DNA of 64,000 nucleotides from Rathayibacter sp. Leaf185 (GCF_001423885.1 NZ_LMPP01000001.1:1093543-1157542); one strand, 5' to 3'. Counted from the first letter of the stretch, positions 49,878 through 58,214 are shown. A program made the numbers and translations. Notes: generated by a model from the letters alone, not told the origin.

Positions 49878-50789
49878 ATGAGCATGACTGCAGGCGTCAA
49901 TCCGTCGATCGAGCGCGGAGTGTCGCGCCGGGACACGGCCGCGGCCGCATGGCTGGCCGGTGTCGGCCTGGAGACGAGACCGAGCGGAGCGTTCCGGGTC
50001 GTCGCGGACGCCTTCCGAGGCGATGACTTCGAGGTGATCCGGCTCTGGCACACCCCGGGCCGACTGCGCCGGCCCGCTCGGCCCGGGGCGGGCCTCCGCC
50101 TGCTGATCCCGCTCGAGGGCGCTCTCGTCGTGCAACCCGACGAACCGTCCGACGACGAGGTGACGCTCGGGCCCGGCGAGGTCGCCTTCCTCCGCTGCTC
50201 GGAGGGCGCGACAGTGGTCACCGACGGGCCGTCCGCGCGTCTCGAGATCATGCTCGGCCGGCCCCTCCTCGGGTTCACCGGCTCCCAGGCGACCGGCGCC
50301 CTCGTGACGCGTGCCGACCCGGCGAGCCGCAGCGTGCTGCTCTCGACCGTCAACGCCTTCTTCGGCGCGTCGCTCGACTCCGACTCCGCGGCGTTCCCCC
50401 TGGTCAGATCGGCCGTCGAGCAGCTCGCCAACGCGGTGCTCACGACCTCGCTGCCGCACGAGTCGAGCGAGACCGTCTTCACGCGCGCCCTCGCCCTCAT
50501 CGCAGGCATGTCGGCGGATCCGCGGCTGTCGGTGCACGAGATCTGCCTGCGGCTCGGCGTACCCAAGCGCACGCTGCAGCGGGTCTTCGCAACCAACGGC
50601 ACCACGGTGTTCAACGAGATCCGGCGCGCCCGCCTGACCACGGCCCGTGCACTGCTCGGCAGCACCGACGTCCCGCCCGCGCCCGGCCACGCTCTGAGCG
50701 GCTACGTCCGCTCCCAGAGACTCCAGCGCGACCTGCGGCACCTCGACCCGTCGCGTACGGAGCCGGACGAGCACCCCCGCAGCGCCTGA
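49878..50789 (+). CDS. AraC-like regulator
   Basis: 303 residues. The N-terminal part resembles an AraC cupin sensor (RLLIPLEGALVVQPDEP, LGPGEVAFLRCSEGATV). At 210-260 a clear HTH follows: VHEICLRLGVPKRTLQRVFA, TVFNEIRRARLTTARALL. The second HTH is diverged (GYVRSQRLQRDLRHLDPSRT), so DNA binding may rely on the first. ATG 49878 follows GTGGAGAACG. The stop codon lies inside the first copy of a 16-bp tandem repeat. Confidence 0.75.
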   Translation: MSMTAGVNPSIERGVSRRDTAAAAWLAGVGLETRPSGAFRVVADAFRGDDFEVIRLWHTPGRLRRPARPGAGLRLLIPLEGALVVQPDEPSDDEVTLGPGEVAFLRCSEGATVVTDGPSARLEIMLGRPLLGFTGSQATGALVTRADPASRSVLLSTVNAFFGASLDSDSAAFPLVRSAVEQLANAVLTTSLPHESSETVFTRALALIAGMSADPRLSVHEICLRLGVPKRTLQRVFATNGTTVFNEIRRARLTTARALLGSTDVPPAPGHALSGYVRSQRLQRDLRHLDPSRTEPDEHPRSA

Positions 50790-50844
50790 GTCGGCCAGCG
50801 CGAGAGTCGGCCAGCGCCGGAGTCGGCCAGCGCCGGAGTCAGCG
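50788..50844. repeat. 16-bp tandem repeat across two convergent stop codons
   Basis: Three and a half head-to-tail copies of GAGTCGGCCAGCGCCG (copies start at 50788, 50804, 50820 and 50836). The TGA of the AraC-like gene uses bases of the first copy, and the stop of the convergent DUF1266 gene (50839-50841) uses the last, so slippage here would change the gene spacing. Confidence 0.75.
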
Positions 50845-51855
50845 ACCGGGATAGACCGCGGAAGCGGCGGGCCAGCCCGACGCCGCGAGCTCGGCGCGCA
50901 GGCGGTGATGGTGCTGCACCGCGCCGAGCGAGTCGGTGCGGAAGGCGATCGCGGTCGCGGCGTCGGCCCAGTAGGCGTCCCAGCCGGAGTACCGCGCGAA
51001 CACCCGGTCGCCGACCGCCCCGATCAGCTCCCAGGCCCGCTCGGCGGGAAGGTAGCCCGCCACGTAGGAGTAGCGGATCGCTCCGATCGTGCGCTCGGCG
51101 TCGCCCGCCAGCAGCAGGACCGGGGGCCGCCCGTCGAGGTTCTGCGAGAGCTCGAGGAGGTGGAACTCGCTGCCGCCGGTGAGCGCGGCGACGCGGGCGC
51201 GCATCCGCTCGGCCTCCGATGATGCCGAGACCTCGGCGAACCGCGCAGACAGCGGTCCCCGCTCGAGGGCGTCGGCGACCAGCAGCTCGACGTCGTCGCG
51301 CGCCGCGATCCTGAAGTCGCGATCGAGCGCCACCCTCTGCTCGCTGAGCGGGGGCAGCGGCAGCTGGTCCCACGGCGAGCCCTTGGCGCCGTCGGCGTAG
51401 CGGCTGCGCATCGCGGCCGGCAGCTCGGCCCAGGTGGGCTGGAAGGCCAGCGAGGAGTTCCAGCCTCCGAACGAGAAGTCGCTCACGGCGTCGAGGGCGA
51501 GCAGCTGCTGCTGGTGCTCGGTCGTCGGAGGCGCCGCCGCGGCACCCAGGTACGCCAGCTGCTCGCGGCGGGGCGCCCGCGCATCCCACTGCTGGAACAC
51601 GATCGAGGCGACGAGCAGGCCGAACGCCATGCCGAACGCGAAGGTGAACAGCGGCAGAGCCGTGCTGCCGGATCCCGAGGACAGGCCGACGACGAATCCG
51701 ACGAGGCCGAACGGCACGGCCACGGCGGTCACGAGCAGAGCCCGCCGCCCGATCCTGCCGCCGGGGCCCCGGCGCCGGGCATCCGCGAGGCGCGCGTAGC
51801 GCAACCGGGGACGCACGGGGAACTCGACGTCTCCGGGGTGATTCTGCAGCGGCAC
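50839..51855 (-). CDS. Membrane-anchored DUF1266 protein
   Basis: 338 residues. Two transmembrane helices near the N-terminus (ALLVTAVAVPFGLVGFVVGL and FTFAFGMAFGLLVASIVF) and a large cytoplasmic C-terminal region with DUF1266 features: AWELIGAVGDRVFARYSGWD, WADAATAIAFRTDSLG and a final LAASGWPAASAVYPG. DUF1266 proteins are of unknown function; some are secreted or envelope-associated. Single gene divergent from the DIP1984 gene. Confidence 0.75.
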   Translation of the reverse strand: MPLQNHPGDVEFPVRPRLRYARLADARRRGPGGRIGRRALLVTAVAVPFGLVGFVVGLSSGSGSTALPLFTFAFGMAFGLLVASIVFQQWDARAPRREQLAYLGAAAAPPTTEHQQQLLALDAVSDFSFGGWNSSLAFQPTWAELPAAMRSRYADGAKGSPWDQLPLPPLSEQRVALDRDFRIAARDDVELLVADALERGPLSARFAEVSASSEAERMRARVAALTGGSEFHLLELSQNLDGRPPVLLLAGDAERTIGAIRYSYVAGYLPAERAWELIGAVGDRVFARYSGWDAYWADAATAIAFRTDSLGAVQHHHRLRAELAASGWPAASAVYPGR

Positions 51856-51955
51856 GCTCGCAGCCTAGACGGGGGCGGGCACCCGGTCGGAGGTCGTCCG
51901 TGCTCGGCGCCGGCCCTCCGGGTTCGCTGTCGGTCGTCTGTGCTTGGGTAGCGCC

Positions 51956-52417
51956 ATGAAACTCGCCGAAGCACTGCTCGAGCGGGCCGATCTGCAGAAG
52001 CGGATCGAGGCCCTCCAGTCCCGGATCCTCCAGAACGCCTCCTACCAGGAGGGCGAGGAGCCCGCGGAGGATCCGGCCGAGCTGCTGAGCGAGTGCCTCC
52101 GCGCTCACGAGGCGCTCGAGCGGCTCGTCACCGCCGTGAACCTGACGAACACCTCGGCGACGACGCCCGACGGCGTCGTGCTGACGGCGGCGCTGGCCCG
52201 GCGCGAGTCGCTGCGCGGCCAGCACAGCATCCTGGTGCGCGCCGCCGATGCGGCCTCGGGCGAGCGGGGCTACCGGCAGCTGCGGAGCGAGCTGCGCCGC
52301 CTCACCGCCCTCCCGGTGAAGGAACTCCGCGAGCGAGCCGATGCCGTGGCGCGCGAGCTGCGCGAACTCGACGCGTCGATCCAGCGCACCAACTGGGAGG
52401 TCGATCTGCAGAGCTGA
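51956..52417 (+). CDS. DIP1984 family protein
   Basis: 153 residues, nearly all helical and predicted coiled coil: MKLAEALLERADLQKRIEAL, LQSRILQNASYQEGEEPAED, LVTAVNLTNTSATTPDGVVL and LPVKELRERADAVARELREL. Matches DIP1984/septicolysin-like proteins of Corynebacteriales and Microbacteriaceae, function unclear. The ATG lies 6 nt after a GTAGCG box, so the mRNA could be nearly leaderless. Confidence 0.87.
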   Translation: MKLAEALLERADLQKRIEALQSRILQNASYQEGEEPAEDPAELLSECLRAHEALERLVTAVNLTNTSATTPDGVVLTAALARRESLRGQHSILVRAADAASGERGYRQLRSELRRLTALPVKELRERADAVARELRELDASIQRTNWEVDLQS

Positions 52418-52675
52418 CAGAAGGAGCGGTGAGTCGGTAGGCGACTCGGAGCGAGCACACACCGTCGGGTCGGCGGTCAATCCGGCCCTCTGTCACGCGG
52501 TGGGCAGCGTACGGCTTCGGCCCTCACTCACAGCCCAGCACCGACGACCGGTGACCGCGCAGACAGGACACCTCATCACCACGTGCTGGCCGGGTCGCCG
52601 AGGGCGGGTTCGGGGATCTCACCGCATTCCAGAGCGCGCCTTCACGGGCGCGAGCACGACGACGAGGAGGCAGGT

Positions 52676-53131
52676 GTGACCGGAGGGATGCGGTGGGCGA
52701 AGCGACGCCTCCTCGCGATCGGCCTCGTCGGTCTGGTCGCCGCCGGAGTCGTCGTCGGCGCCGTGATCGAGACCGATGCCGTGACCCCCTCGGGCGACCC
52801 CGCGGGCTCGGTGCGGTATCCGGGCGATCTGCCCGTCGATGCTCCGCGCCTGGGCGGGGTCCTCGTGTCGTCGTCCGGGGGCGGCGGGATCTGGTCGCTG
52901 CGCTACTCCCGAGACGGCTTCACCCCCGAGCAGGCGCTGGCCGACCTGACCGCGCGGGGGTACGCCGAGGAGCACCGCAGCCGCGACGAGAACGACGTCG
53001 TGCGGGTCTCGCTGCTCGGCTCGAGCCCGTACCTGCTCGCCCTCTCGTGGTCGGACGACGACGATCGGTCGGAGATCGACCTCGTGCTCCGATCGCCGGA
53101 GCGTCGCGGAATCCTGCTCGGCGTCAGCTAG
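52676..53131 (+). CDS. Hypothetical membrane-anchored protein
   Basis: 151 residues with one N-terminal membrane helix (LLAIGLVGLVAAGVVVGAVI) and an extracellular domain of about 115 residues (SLRYSRDGFTPEQALADLTA, SSPYLLALSWSDDDD). No family recognised. GTG start behind GGAGGCAG. Its stop overlaps by 4 nt the stop of the convergent esterase gene. Confidence 0.65.
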   Translation: MTGGMRWAKRRLLAIGLVGLVAAGVVVGAVIETDAVTPSGDPAGSVRYPGDLPVDAPRLGGVLVSSSGGGGIWSLRYSRDGFTPEQALADLTARGYAEEHRSRDENDVVRVSLLGSSPYLLALSWSDDDDRSEIDLVLRSPERRGILLGVS

Positions 53132-54051
53132 ACGAGCGCGCGGAGCTGCGCCGCGAAGAAGGCCAGCGAGCGGTCGACCTCGGGCAGTGCGGGGGTGCGG
53201 TTGAGGTGGCCGTGGGGCATGCCGCGGGCGAGGTACCCGGTCGCGGCGACCCCCGCCTCCGCCAGCTGCCGCAGCAGCAGCTCGGCCGAGCCGCGCAGCT
53301 CGTCGAACTCGTTCACCATCACCGACATCGGCGGGAGGCCCGCGAGCGGCGCGGCGCCGGGGAGGGCGTCGGCGGGCAGATCGGAGAGCCGGCCGACGTA
53401 GGTGCGCACCATCCCCTCGATGCCCACGGTGGGGAAGCGGAGGAGCGCGGGCAGGGTCATCAGCTCGCGCAGCACGTCGTCGTCGACGGCCGGGTTGGGG
53501 AAGTGCGCGAACGGGTAGGCGAGCAGCACGTGCTCGGGCGGGCGCGCACCGGCGTCACGGAGGCGCAGGGCGGTCGCGAGGGCGAGTGCGGCGCCGGCGC
53601 TGGCCCCGCCGATGGCCACGGGAGTCGCCTCCGGAGTCTCGGCCCGCAGTTCCAGCCACGCGGCGTGGACGTCGTCGAGCGGGACGGGGTAGCGGACGCT
53701 CGCGGTCGCCAGGCGGTAGCCGACCGAGACGACGCGGGTACCCGCGCGGGCCGCGAGCTCGGCCGAGACGACGTGCGACTCCCGCATGTCGAGGTCGCCC
53801 GCCTGGAACCCGCCGCCGTGCACCCAGAGCAGCGCAGGCCCGGTCGCGTCGGCGGGGTCGTAGACGCGGAGCGGGATCGGTCCGTGCGGGCCGTCGACGG
53901 CGGCGTCGGAGACGCTCACGCCCTCGGGGAGCGACCACGGGCTCGGGTCCTGCTCGAAGGCGGCGACGCGCGCCGCCTGCGCGGCGTCGAGCGGGTAGGC
54001 GAGCCCGTCGAGGTACGGGAGCCTGGCGGCGAGGTAGGGATCGAGCGGCAT
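53128..54051 (-). CDS. Alpha/beta-hydrolase fold-3 (HSL-type esterase)
   Basis: 307 residues of the hormone-sensitive-lipase-like group: oxyanion motif WVHGGGFQAGDLDMRES, nucleophile elbow IGGASAGAALALATALRLRD, acid in MVNEFDELRGSAELL and His in RGMPHGHLN. Cytoplasmic carboxylesterase; cap region at the N-terminus. ATG 54051. It is on the same strand as the upstream methyltransferase, about 60 nt apart. The physiological ester is unknown. Confidence 0.9.
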   Translation of the reverse strand: MPLDPYLAARLPYLDGLAYPLDAAQAARVAAFEQDPSPWSLPEGVSVSDAAVDGPHGPIPLRVYDPADATGPALLWVHGGGFQAGDLDMRESHVVSAELAARAGTRVVSVGYRLATASVRYPVPLDDVHAAWLELRAETPEATPVAIGGASAGAALALATALRLRDAGARPPEHVLLAYPFAHFPNPAVDDDVLRELMTLPALLRFPTVGIEGMVRTYVGRLSDLPADALPGAAPLAGLPPMSVMVNEFDELRGSAELLLRQLAEAGVAATGYLARGMPHGHLNRTPALPEVDRSLAFFAAQLRALV

Positions 54052-54110
54052 CGGCGCCTCCTGGCGGGGTGGGGACGGCGCCCACGCTACCGGCGTCGCG
54101 GCCCGGCCGG

Positions 54111-54725
54111 TCAGCGGTGCTGCAGGAGGAGCACGGCGTCGAGCAGCGGGGCCTCGTGTCCGTCGGGGCCGGTCGCGAGGCGCTCGCGGGTGCCGACGAC
54201 GACGGTGGTCCACTCGAGCGGGTCGAGGGCGAGCTCGGCCAGCTCCTGCTCGGCGGTGGGCAGCTCCTCGCCCATGTGGCCGCGGTGGCCCGACCACGGC
54301 GGCGGGGCCGCGTGCGAGACGACGGCCAGGTGCCCGCCGGCGGCGACGAGGCCGGCAGCGCGCCGGAGGACCTCGACGCGCGGGAACTCGACCATGGAGT
54401 GCAGGAAGGAGGCGGTGACGAGCTCGAACGGGCCGGTGGCCGGCCACTCCTCGGACAGGTCGGCCTGGCGGAAGTCGACGGCGAGACCGCGCTCGTCGGC
54501 TCCGGCGCGGGCCCGGGCCAGAGCCGTCTCCGAGAGATCGAGGCCGGTGACGCTCCAGCCGAGGGAGGCGAGCCAGAGGGCGTCACCGCCCTCTCCCGAC
54601 CCGAGGTCGAGCGCGCGGGCGGGCGGCAGGTCGCCGACGAGATCGACGAGGGTCGCATTGGGGCGGCCCGACCAGATGGCGGAGTCGCCGTAGCGCTCCT
54701 CCCAGTGCTCGCGTGCTGTCGGCAT
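54111..54725 (-). CDS. SAM-dependent methyltransferase (class I)
   Basis: 204 residues, beginning REHWEERYGDSAIWSGRPNA, then motif I ALDLGSGEGGDALWLAS, motif II VTGLDLSETALARARAGAD, and ATGPFELVTASFLHSMVEFP, LVAAGGHLAVVSHA. The 'WEERYG..W' N-terminus is typical of the thiopurine-methyltransferase-like/UbiE group. AAGGA precedes the ATG. Divergent from a VOC gene, and probably in line with the esterase. Confidence 0.87.
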   Translation of the reverse strand: MPTAREHWEERYGDSAIWSGRPNATLVDLVGDLPPARALDLGSGEGGDALWLASLGWSVTGLDLSETALARARAGADERGLAVDFRQADLSEEWPATGPFELVTASFLHSMVEFPRVEVLRRAAGLVAAGGHLAVVSHAAPPPWSGHRGHMGEELPTAEQELAELALDPLEWTTVVVGTRERLATGPDGHEAPLLDAVLLLQHR

Positions 54726-54911
54726 GGTGCGTCCTTCGCTCGGGGTCGGGACGAGGATGGCGTGTTCTGGTCGCGGAGGCCAGCGGGCGTGCCGGAACGG
54801 CACGGGCGGGGCGGGTCCCGGTGCCGCGAGGCTGCTCGGCCGAGGGGCAGGGCGCGGTGACCAGCAGCCGGGGCCTTCCGCGACACGGCGTGCGCCGATT
54901 AGCGTCGGGGC

Positions 54912-55262
54912 ATGGGACTGCGACTCGAAGAGATCATCGTCGACTGCACCGACTTCCGCGCACTCGGCCACTGGTGGCAGGAGGCGCTGGGCTGGGACGT
55001 CGTCGACGAGGACGACGAGGGGATCGAGCTGCTGGCTCCCTCGGGCCGCGGTCCGAGCCTGCTGTTCCTCGACGTTCCGGAGCGCAAGACCGTGAAGAAC
55101 AGGCTCCACCTCGATTTCGTGCCCGACGATCAGGACGTCGAAGTGGCGCGGCTCGTCGGGCTCGGTGCGTCGCGCATCGACGTCGGGCAGGGCGAGCAGT
55201 CCTGGGTGGTGCTCGCCGACCCCGAGGGCAACGAGTTCTGCATCCTGTCGGCGCGCGACTGA
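54912..55262 (+). CDS. VOC/glyoxalase family protein
   Basis: 116 residues: EIIVDCTDFRALGHWWQEAL at the start, LLFLDVPERKTVKNRLHLDF (His at the strand end), and VVLADPEGNEFCILSA. The glyoxalase-like dioxygenase/lyase superfamily module is complete. A TAGCGT box lies 7 nt before the ATG, fitting a leaderless mRNA. It is divergent from a methyltransferase; substrate unknown. Confidence 0.87.
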   Translation: MGLRLEEIIVDCTDFRALGHWWQEALGWDVVDEDDEGIELLAPSGRGPSLLFLDVPERKTVKNRLHLDFVPDDQDVEVARLVGLGASRIDVGQGEQSWVVLADPEGNEFCILSARD

Positions 55263-55312
55263 TCCGCGCTCCGATGCGCATGCATCGAGGAGAAGGCTGA
55301 GAAGTCAAGGGT

Positions 55313-55340
55313 AGAACGATCGTTCTCACACCCCTACGAT
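55313..55340 (+). promoter_or_regulatory. Palindromic operator and -10 box upstream of the region-4-like gene
   Basis: AGAACGATCGTTCT (55313-55326) is a perfect 14-bp palindrome of the AACGATCGTT kind bound by many TetR-type repressors. Flanking GGG/CCC extends the symmetry. TACGAT (55335-55340) fits a -10 box 8 nt downstream, so the palindrome covers the -35 region. Leader about 35 nt. No TetR gene is nearby. Confidence 0.6.
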
Positions 55341-55382
55341 CAGCTGCGACGCGAGCCCGCCGGGGGTCGCCCGGAGCGAGGA

Positions 55383-55919
55383 GTGCCCGTGAACACGTAC
55401 GACACGGCCGCGTACGAGAGACCCGTCGCGGCCATCGGCATGACGCAGGCGCAGCAGCAGGGCGAGCTGCTCGTCAGCCGGGTCCTTTCGACCCGCGGCG
55501 CCGGGCTCTACGCCTACGCGTACCGGCTCACGCTGTCGGACGCCGCGGCCACCGCCGCTCTGCGCCACGCGGCCGTCACCCTCCGGAGCGGATCGCCGCG
55601 CGTGCTCGACGAGCAGACCGCCCTCGAGGCGGCCCGCACCGAGATCGGCCGGAGGAGCGTCGGACGTCAGGAGCAGGCGGTCGCCGCCGGCTCCGCCGTG
55701 CTGCGCGAGGACGACCTCGTCCCCACGGGGTTCCACCGCCGGCTGCACGCGCTGCCGACCCGCGAGCGGCAGTGCTGGCTGCTGCGGCACACAGGCGGCC
55801 ACGATCCCGCGGTGATCGCCGACCTCCTCCGGATCACTCCGGAGCAGGTGCGGGCGGCTCTCGCCTCCGCGGCCACCACCCTCGTCGAGGGCGAGCTGGC
55901 CGAGGCGGACGGGGAGTAG
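55383..55919 (+). CDS. Sigma-70 region 4-like protein
   Basis: 178 residues. The C-terminal part is a region-4-type HTH (LPTRERQCWLLRHTGGHDPA, VIADLLRITPEQVRAALASA), as in ECF sigma factors and sigma-like response proteins. The N-terminal half has helical content (LYAYAYRLTLSDAAATAALR) that only vaguely resembles region 2; the -10-binding aromatic motif is not convincing. So it may be a degenerate sigma factor or another HTH regulator. GTG start after GGAGCGAGGA. It has a strong palindromic operator upstream and no anti-sigma gene beside it. Confidence 0.5.
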   Translation: MPVNTYDTAAYERPVAAIGMTQAQQQGELLVSRVLSTRGAGLYAYAYRLTLSDAAATAALRHAAVTLRSGSPRVLDEQTALEAARTEIGRRSVGRQEQAVAAGSAVLREDDLVPTGFHRRLHALPTRERQCWLLRHTGGHDPAVIADLLRITPEQVRAALASAATTLVEGELAEADGE

Positions 55920-55989
55920 ACCCGCCCGCCCGGAGAGGGGGCCCGAGAGGCGCCGGGTCGAGCCGGCGGCACCCCTCAGGCGTCGAGTA

Positions 55990-56020
55990 CCCGCGGACCC
56001 GGAGGGTTCCGACCCGCGGG
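55990..56020. terminator. Hairpin between convergent genes
   Basis: CCCGCGG (55990-55996) pairs with CCGCGGG (56014-56020) across a 17-nt loop containing ACCCGG/CCGAC, between the region-4-like gene and the convergent small hypothetical gene. A plausible GC-rich terminator without U-tract. Confidence 0.5.
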
Positions 56021-56025
56021 AAGCG

Positions 56026-56289
56026 TCAGTCGAGGTACTCGATGTCGTCCCACGGCTCGTGCACGTCGCCGGTGTCGCGCTCGTCGTCGGGCACCTCGAT
56101 CTCCTCGAAGATCACCGGGACACCCGGCGAGACCAGGGCGCTCACGGAGCGGTTGCCGACGACGACGAAATCGATGAGGCCACCGCCGACCTGCGCGGCC
56201 CGGGTGCTCGCCTCCTTGAGGGCGGTGACGTCCTCGCCCTGGGAGAGGCCGTAGGACTTGCCCTCGATGGTCACGGTGGTGCGGATCAT
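56026..56289 (-). CDS. Hypothetical acidic protein (87 aa)
   Basis: A small beta-rich protein beginning MIRTTVTIEGKSYGLSQGED and continuing VTALKEASTRAAQVGGGLID and FVVVGNRSVSALVSPGVPVI, with an acidic tail (EVPDDERDTGDVHEPWDDIE). No family recognised. No signal peptide. Codon use typical of real genes. Lies alone, convergent with the region-4-like gene. Confidence 0.6.
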   Translation of the reverse strand: MIRTTVTIEGKSYGLSQGEDVTALKEASTRAAQVGGGLIDFVVVGNRSVSALVSPGVPVIFEEIEVPDDERDTGDVHEPWDDIEYLD

Positions 56290-56507
56290 GGGGTGCCTGC
56301 TCCTCGCGTCGGTCCGACCACACTACGGAGCGAGCAGAGCGCTCCTCCAGGCCTTGCGGTCGAGTCGCGAGCCTGGCAGGAGGCGCGGCACCGACAGGAG
56401 GGTGACACCCTCCGCACTGTTGCGTCAACCGGGGAGCGCCCGAGTGGCGAGGCCCCGTACCGTGGCCCGCGACCGCACCATCCGCTCCGACCGAGAAGGA
56501 GGATCAC

Positions 56508-56609
56508 ATGACCGAGAAGAGCATTCCCGAGCCCGTCGATCCCGAGACCGTCGACCCCGACACCGCTACCGACCCCGAGGGCGACCCGGTCGAGAACCCG
56601 TCCGGCTGA
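56508..56609 (+). CDS. 33-residue acidic Pro/Asp/Glu protein
   Basis: Preceded by a perfect AAGGAGG ribosome site at ideal spacing and a TACCGT box further upstream. It encodes 33 residues with a strong Asp-Glu-Pro-Thr pattern (EPVDPETVDPDTATDPEGDP), then PVENPSG. It is net very acidic and probably disordered. Followed by a member of the 67-nt palindrome family. The initiation region is the best evidence that it is translated; function unknown. Confidence 0.6.
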   Translation: MTEKSIPEPVDPETVDPDTATDPEGDPVENPSG

Positions 56610-56638
56610 GCTCGGACGCCCCGAGCGACGGCTCGCAT

Positions 56639-56705
56639 CGAGGGAACCGGTTCTGCACGAGACACCGCGTACTGCGCGGAGTCCCGGCGAGAACCGGTTC
56701 CCTCG
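56639..56705. repeat. 67-nt palindrome, family copy D1
   Basis: CGAGGGAACCGGTTCT pairs perfectly with AGAACCGGTTCCCTCG (16 bp); the centre has GAGACACCGCGTACTGCGCG. The same length and layout recur at 58787-58853, and an inverted shorter copy at 62324-62375. Lies between convergent genes. Confidence 0.7.
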
Positions 56706-56723
56706 GTCGTTCCAGGGTCGACG

Positions 56724-58097
56724 TCAGCGCGGGGTGCCGACGCGGTGCGCCGAGCCGGGGTGCGTGGCCGGCAGCGTCGGCGCATCGTGGCCGAGGATGC
56801 GCTCGCGCAGGGAACCGGCGCGCGGCTCGGCGGGCAGCATCCCGCGCTCGCGGAGGAGCGGCATCACCTGCTCGACGAAGTCGCGGTAGGTCTCGTAGCC
56901 GCCGTAGGTGTACTCGATGAGGAATCCGTCGACGTCGGTGCGGTCGACGATCTCCTGCAGCTGGTCGGCGACCGACTCCGCGGTGCCGGTGACGCGCATG
57001 CCTCCGATGGACGACGTGATGACATCGAGGATCTCGGCGACGGTGGGGCTCGAATCGGGCTGCTGGAACATCGCGAGCATGGTCTGGCCGACCTCGGTCG
57101 TGACCTCGGCGAGGGTCGCCTCGAGCGGGAACGACATCAGGTCGACGCCGCTCCAGCCCATGAAGAGGGCTGCAGCGGCCTCGCGGGACGGGGTCTCGTC
57201 GAGCTCCGCGCGGAGCCGCAGGGCCTCCTCCTCGGTGTCGCCGACGATGATCGCGACGGAGGGGATCACCGTGATGTCGCGGGGATCGCGGCCGTTCGCC
57301 TCCGCCCTCGCGCGCAGATCGGCCACGGTCGCCGCCGCCTTGCCGAGGTCGCGGTCCTGGATGAAGACGCACTCGGCGTAGCGGCCGGCGAAGGCCCGGC
57401 CGGCCGAGGAGGCGCCCGCCTGCAGCAGCAGCGGCGTGCGCTGCACCGAGGGGACCGCCGGGAAGTAGCCGTCGTACGAGAAGTACTCGCCGCGGTGGGT
57501 GATGCGGTGCACCTTGGCGGGGTCGGCGAAGGTGCGGGTCGCCTTGTCGTAGACGACGGCGTCGTCCTCCCACGCGCCCTCCCAGAGGGTGAGGCAGAGC
57601 TCTACGAATTCCGCGGCGCGGCGGTAGCGCTCGTCGTGGGGCGTCACTCCCTCCAGGCCGAGCAGCTTGGTGAGGGCGACCTGGTTGTCGGAGGTGACGA
57701 TGTTCCAGGCGATGCGGCCCTTGGTGAGGTGGTCGAGCGTCGTGAAGGTGCGGGCGTTGAGGTAGGGCTGCTGCGCGGTGGTCGAGGCCGTGACGACGAA
57801 GCCGAGCCGGTCGACGGTGGCCGCGAGCCCGCTGATGAGCACCATCGGGTCGTGCACGGGCACCTGGACAGCCTCGCGGATGACGACCTCGGGGACGTCG
57901 TCGCCGCTCATCGGGTAGCCGAGCGCCTCGGCGAGGAAGAGGAAGTCGAAGCCGGCGTCCTCGAGCTTGCGCGAGAGGTCCTGCCAGTACTCGAGGGTCG
58001 CGAAGCCACTGGTGTCGCCGCGAGGGTGGTGCCAGGCGTTGCTGATGAAGTTCGGCGTGAACTCCTCGAACGCGCCGAGGAAGATCTGCTTGGTCAG
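56724..58097 (-). CDS. Flavin-dependent LLM-class monooxygenase (NtaA/SnaA/DszA type), CTG start
   Basis: 457 residues if started at CTG 58097 (MTKQIFLGAFEEFTPNFISN), preceded by AAGGG at 8-nt distance. Homologues begin with ATG exactly there (recollection), but in this frame no ATG, GTG or TTG occurs between the upstream TAA and residue 63. The next ATG (57911) would cut off a conserved N-terminal part (LEDAGFDFLFLAEALGYP). The rest has the family pattern: FVVTASTTAQQPYLNARTFT, HLTKGRIAWNIVTSDNQ, GASSAGRAFAGRYAECVFIQ. It uses FMNH2 from a separate reductase to oxidise an organic compound such as a sulfur or nitrogen heterocycle. Divergent from an XRE-cupin regulator. Confidence 0.82.
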   Translation of the reverse strand: MTKQIFLGAFEEFTPNFISNAWHHPRGDTSGFATLEYWQDLSRKLEDAGFDFLFLAEALGYPMSGDDVPEVVIREAVQVPVHDPMVLISGLAATVDRLGFVVTASTTAQQPYLNARTFTTLDHLTKGRIAWNIVTSDNQVALTKLLGLEGVTPHDERYRRAAEFVELCLTLWEGAWEDDAVVYDKATRTFADPAKVHRITHRGEYFSYDGYFPAVPSVQRTPLLLQAGASSAGRAFAGRYAECVFIQDRDLGKAAATVADLRARAEANGRDPRDITVIPSVAIIVGDTEEEALRLRAELDETPSREAAAALFMGWSGVDLMSFPLEATLAEVTTEVGQTMLAMFQQPDSSPTVAEILDVITSSIGGMRVTGTAESVADQLQEIVDRTDVDGFLIEYTYGGYETYRDFVEQVMPLLRERGMLPAEPRAGSLRERILGHDAPTLPATHPGSAHRVGTPR

Positions 58098-58147
58098 GGT
58101 GGTGCCCTTCGCTGCGCGGAGCGATCGGTCGCTCCCGATCGGAGGGC

Positions 58148-58183
58148 TGATAACCTCGAGTTATCAACGTGGAGATGATAACC
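58148..58183. promoter_or_regulatory. Candidate operator of the XRE-cupin regulator
   Basis: TGATAACC occurs twice (58148-58155 and 58176-58183), and the first copy forms the inverted repeat GATAAC-CTCGA-GTTATC (58149-58165). The region lies between the divergent flavin monooxygenase and regulator genes and is AT-rich relative to its surroundings. Confidence 0.55.
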
Positions 58184-58214
58184 AGCAGGAATCATCTTGT
58201 GCAAGGGAGACACG

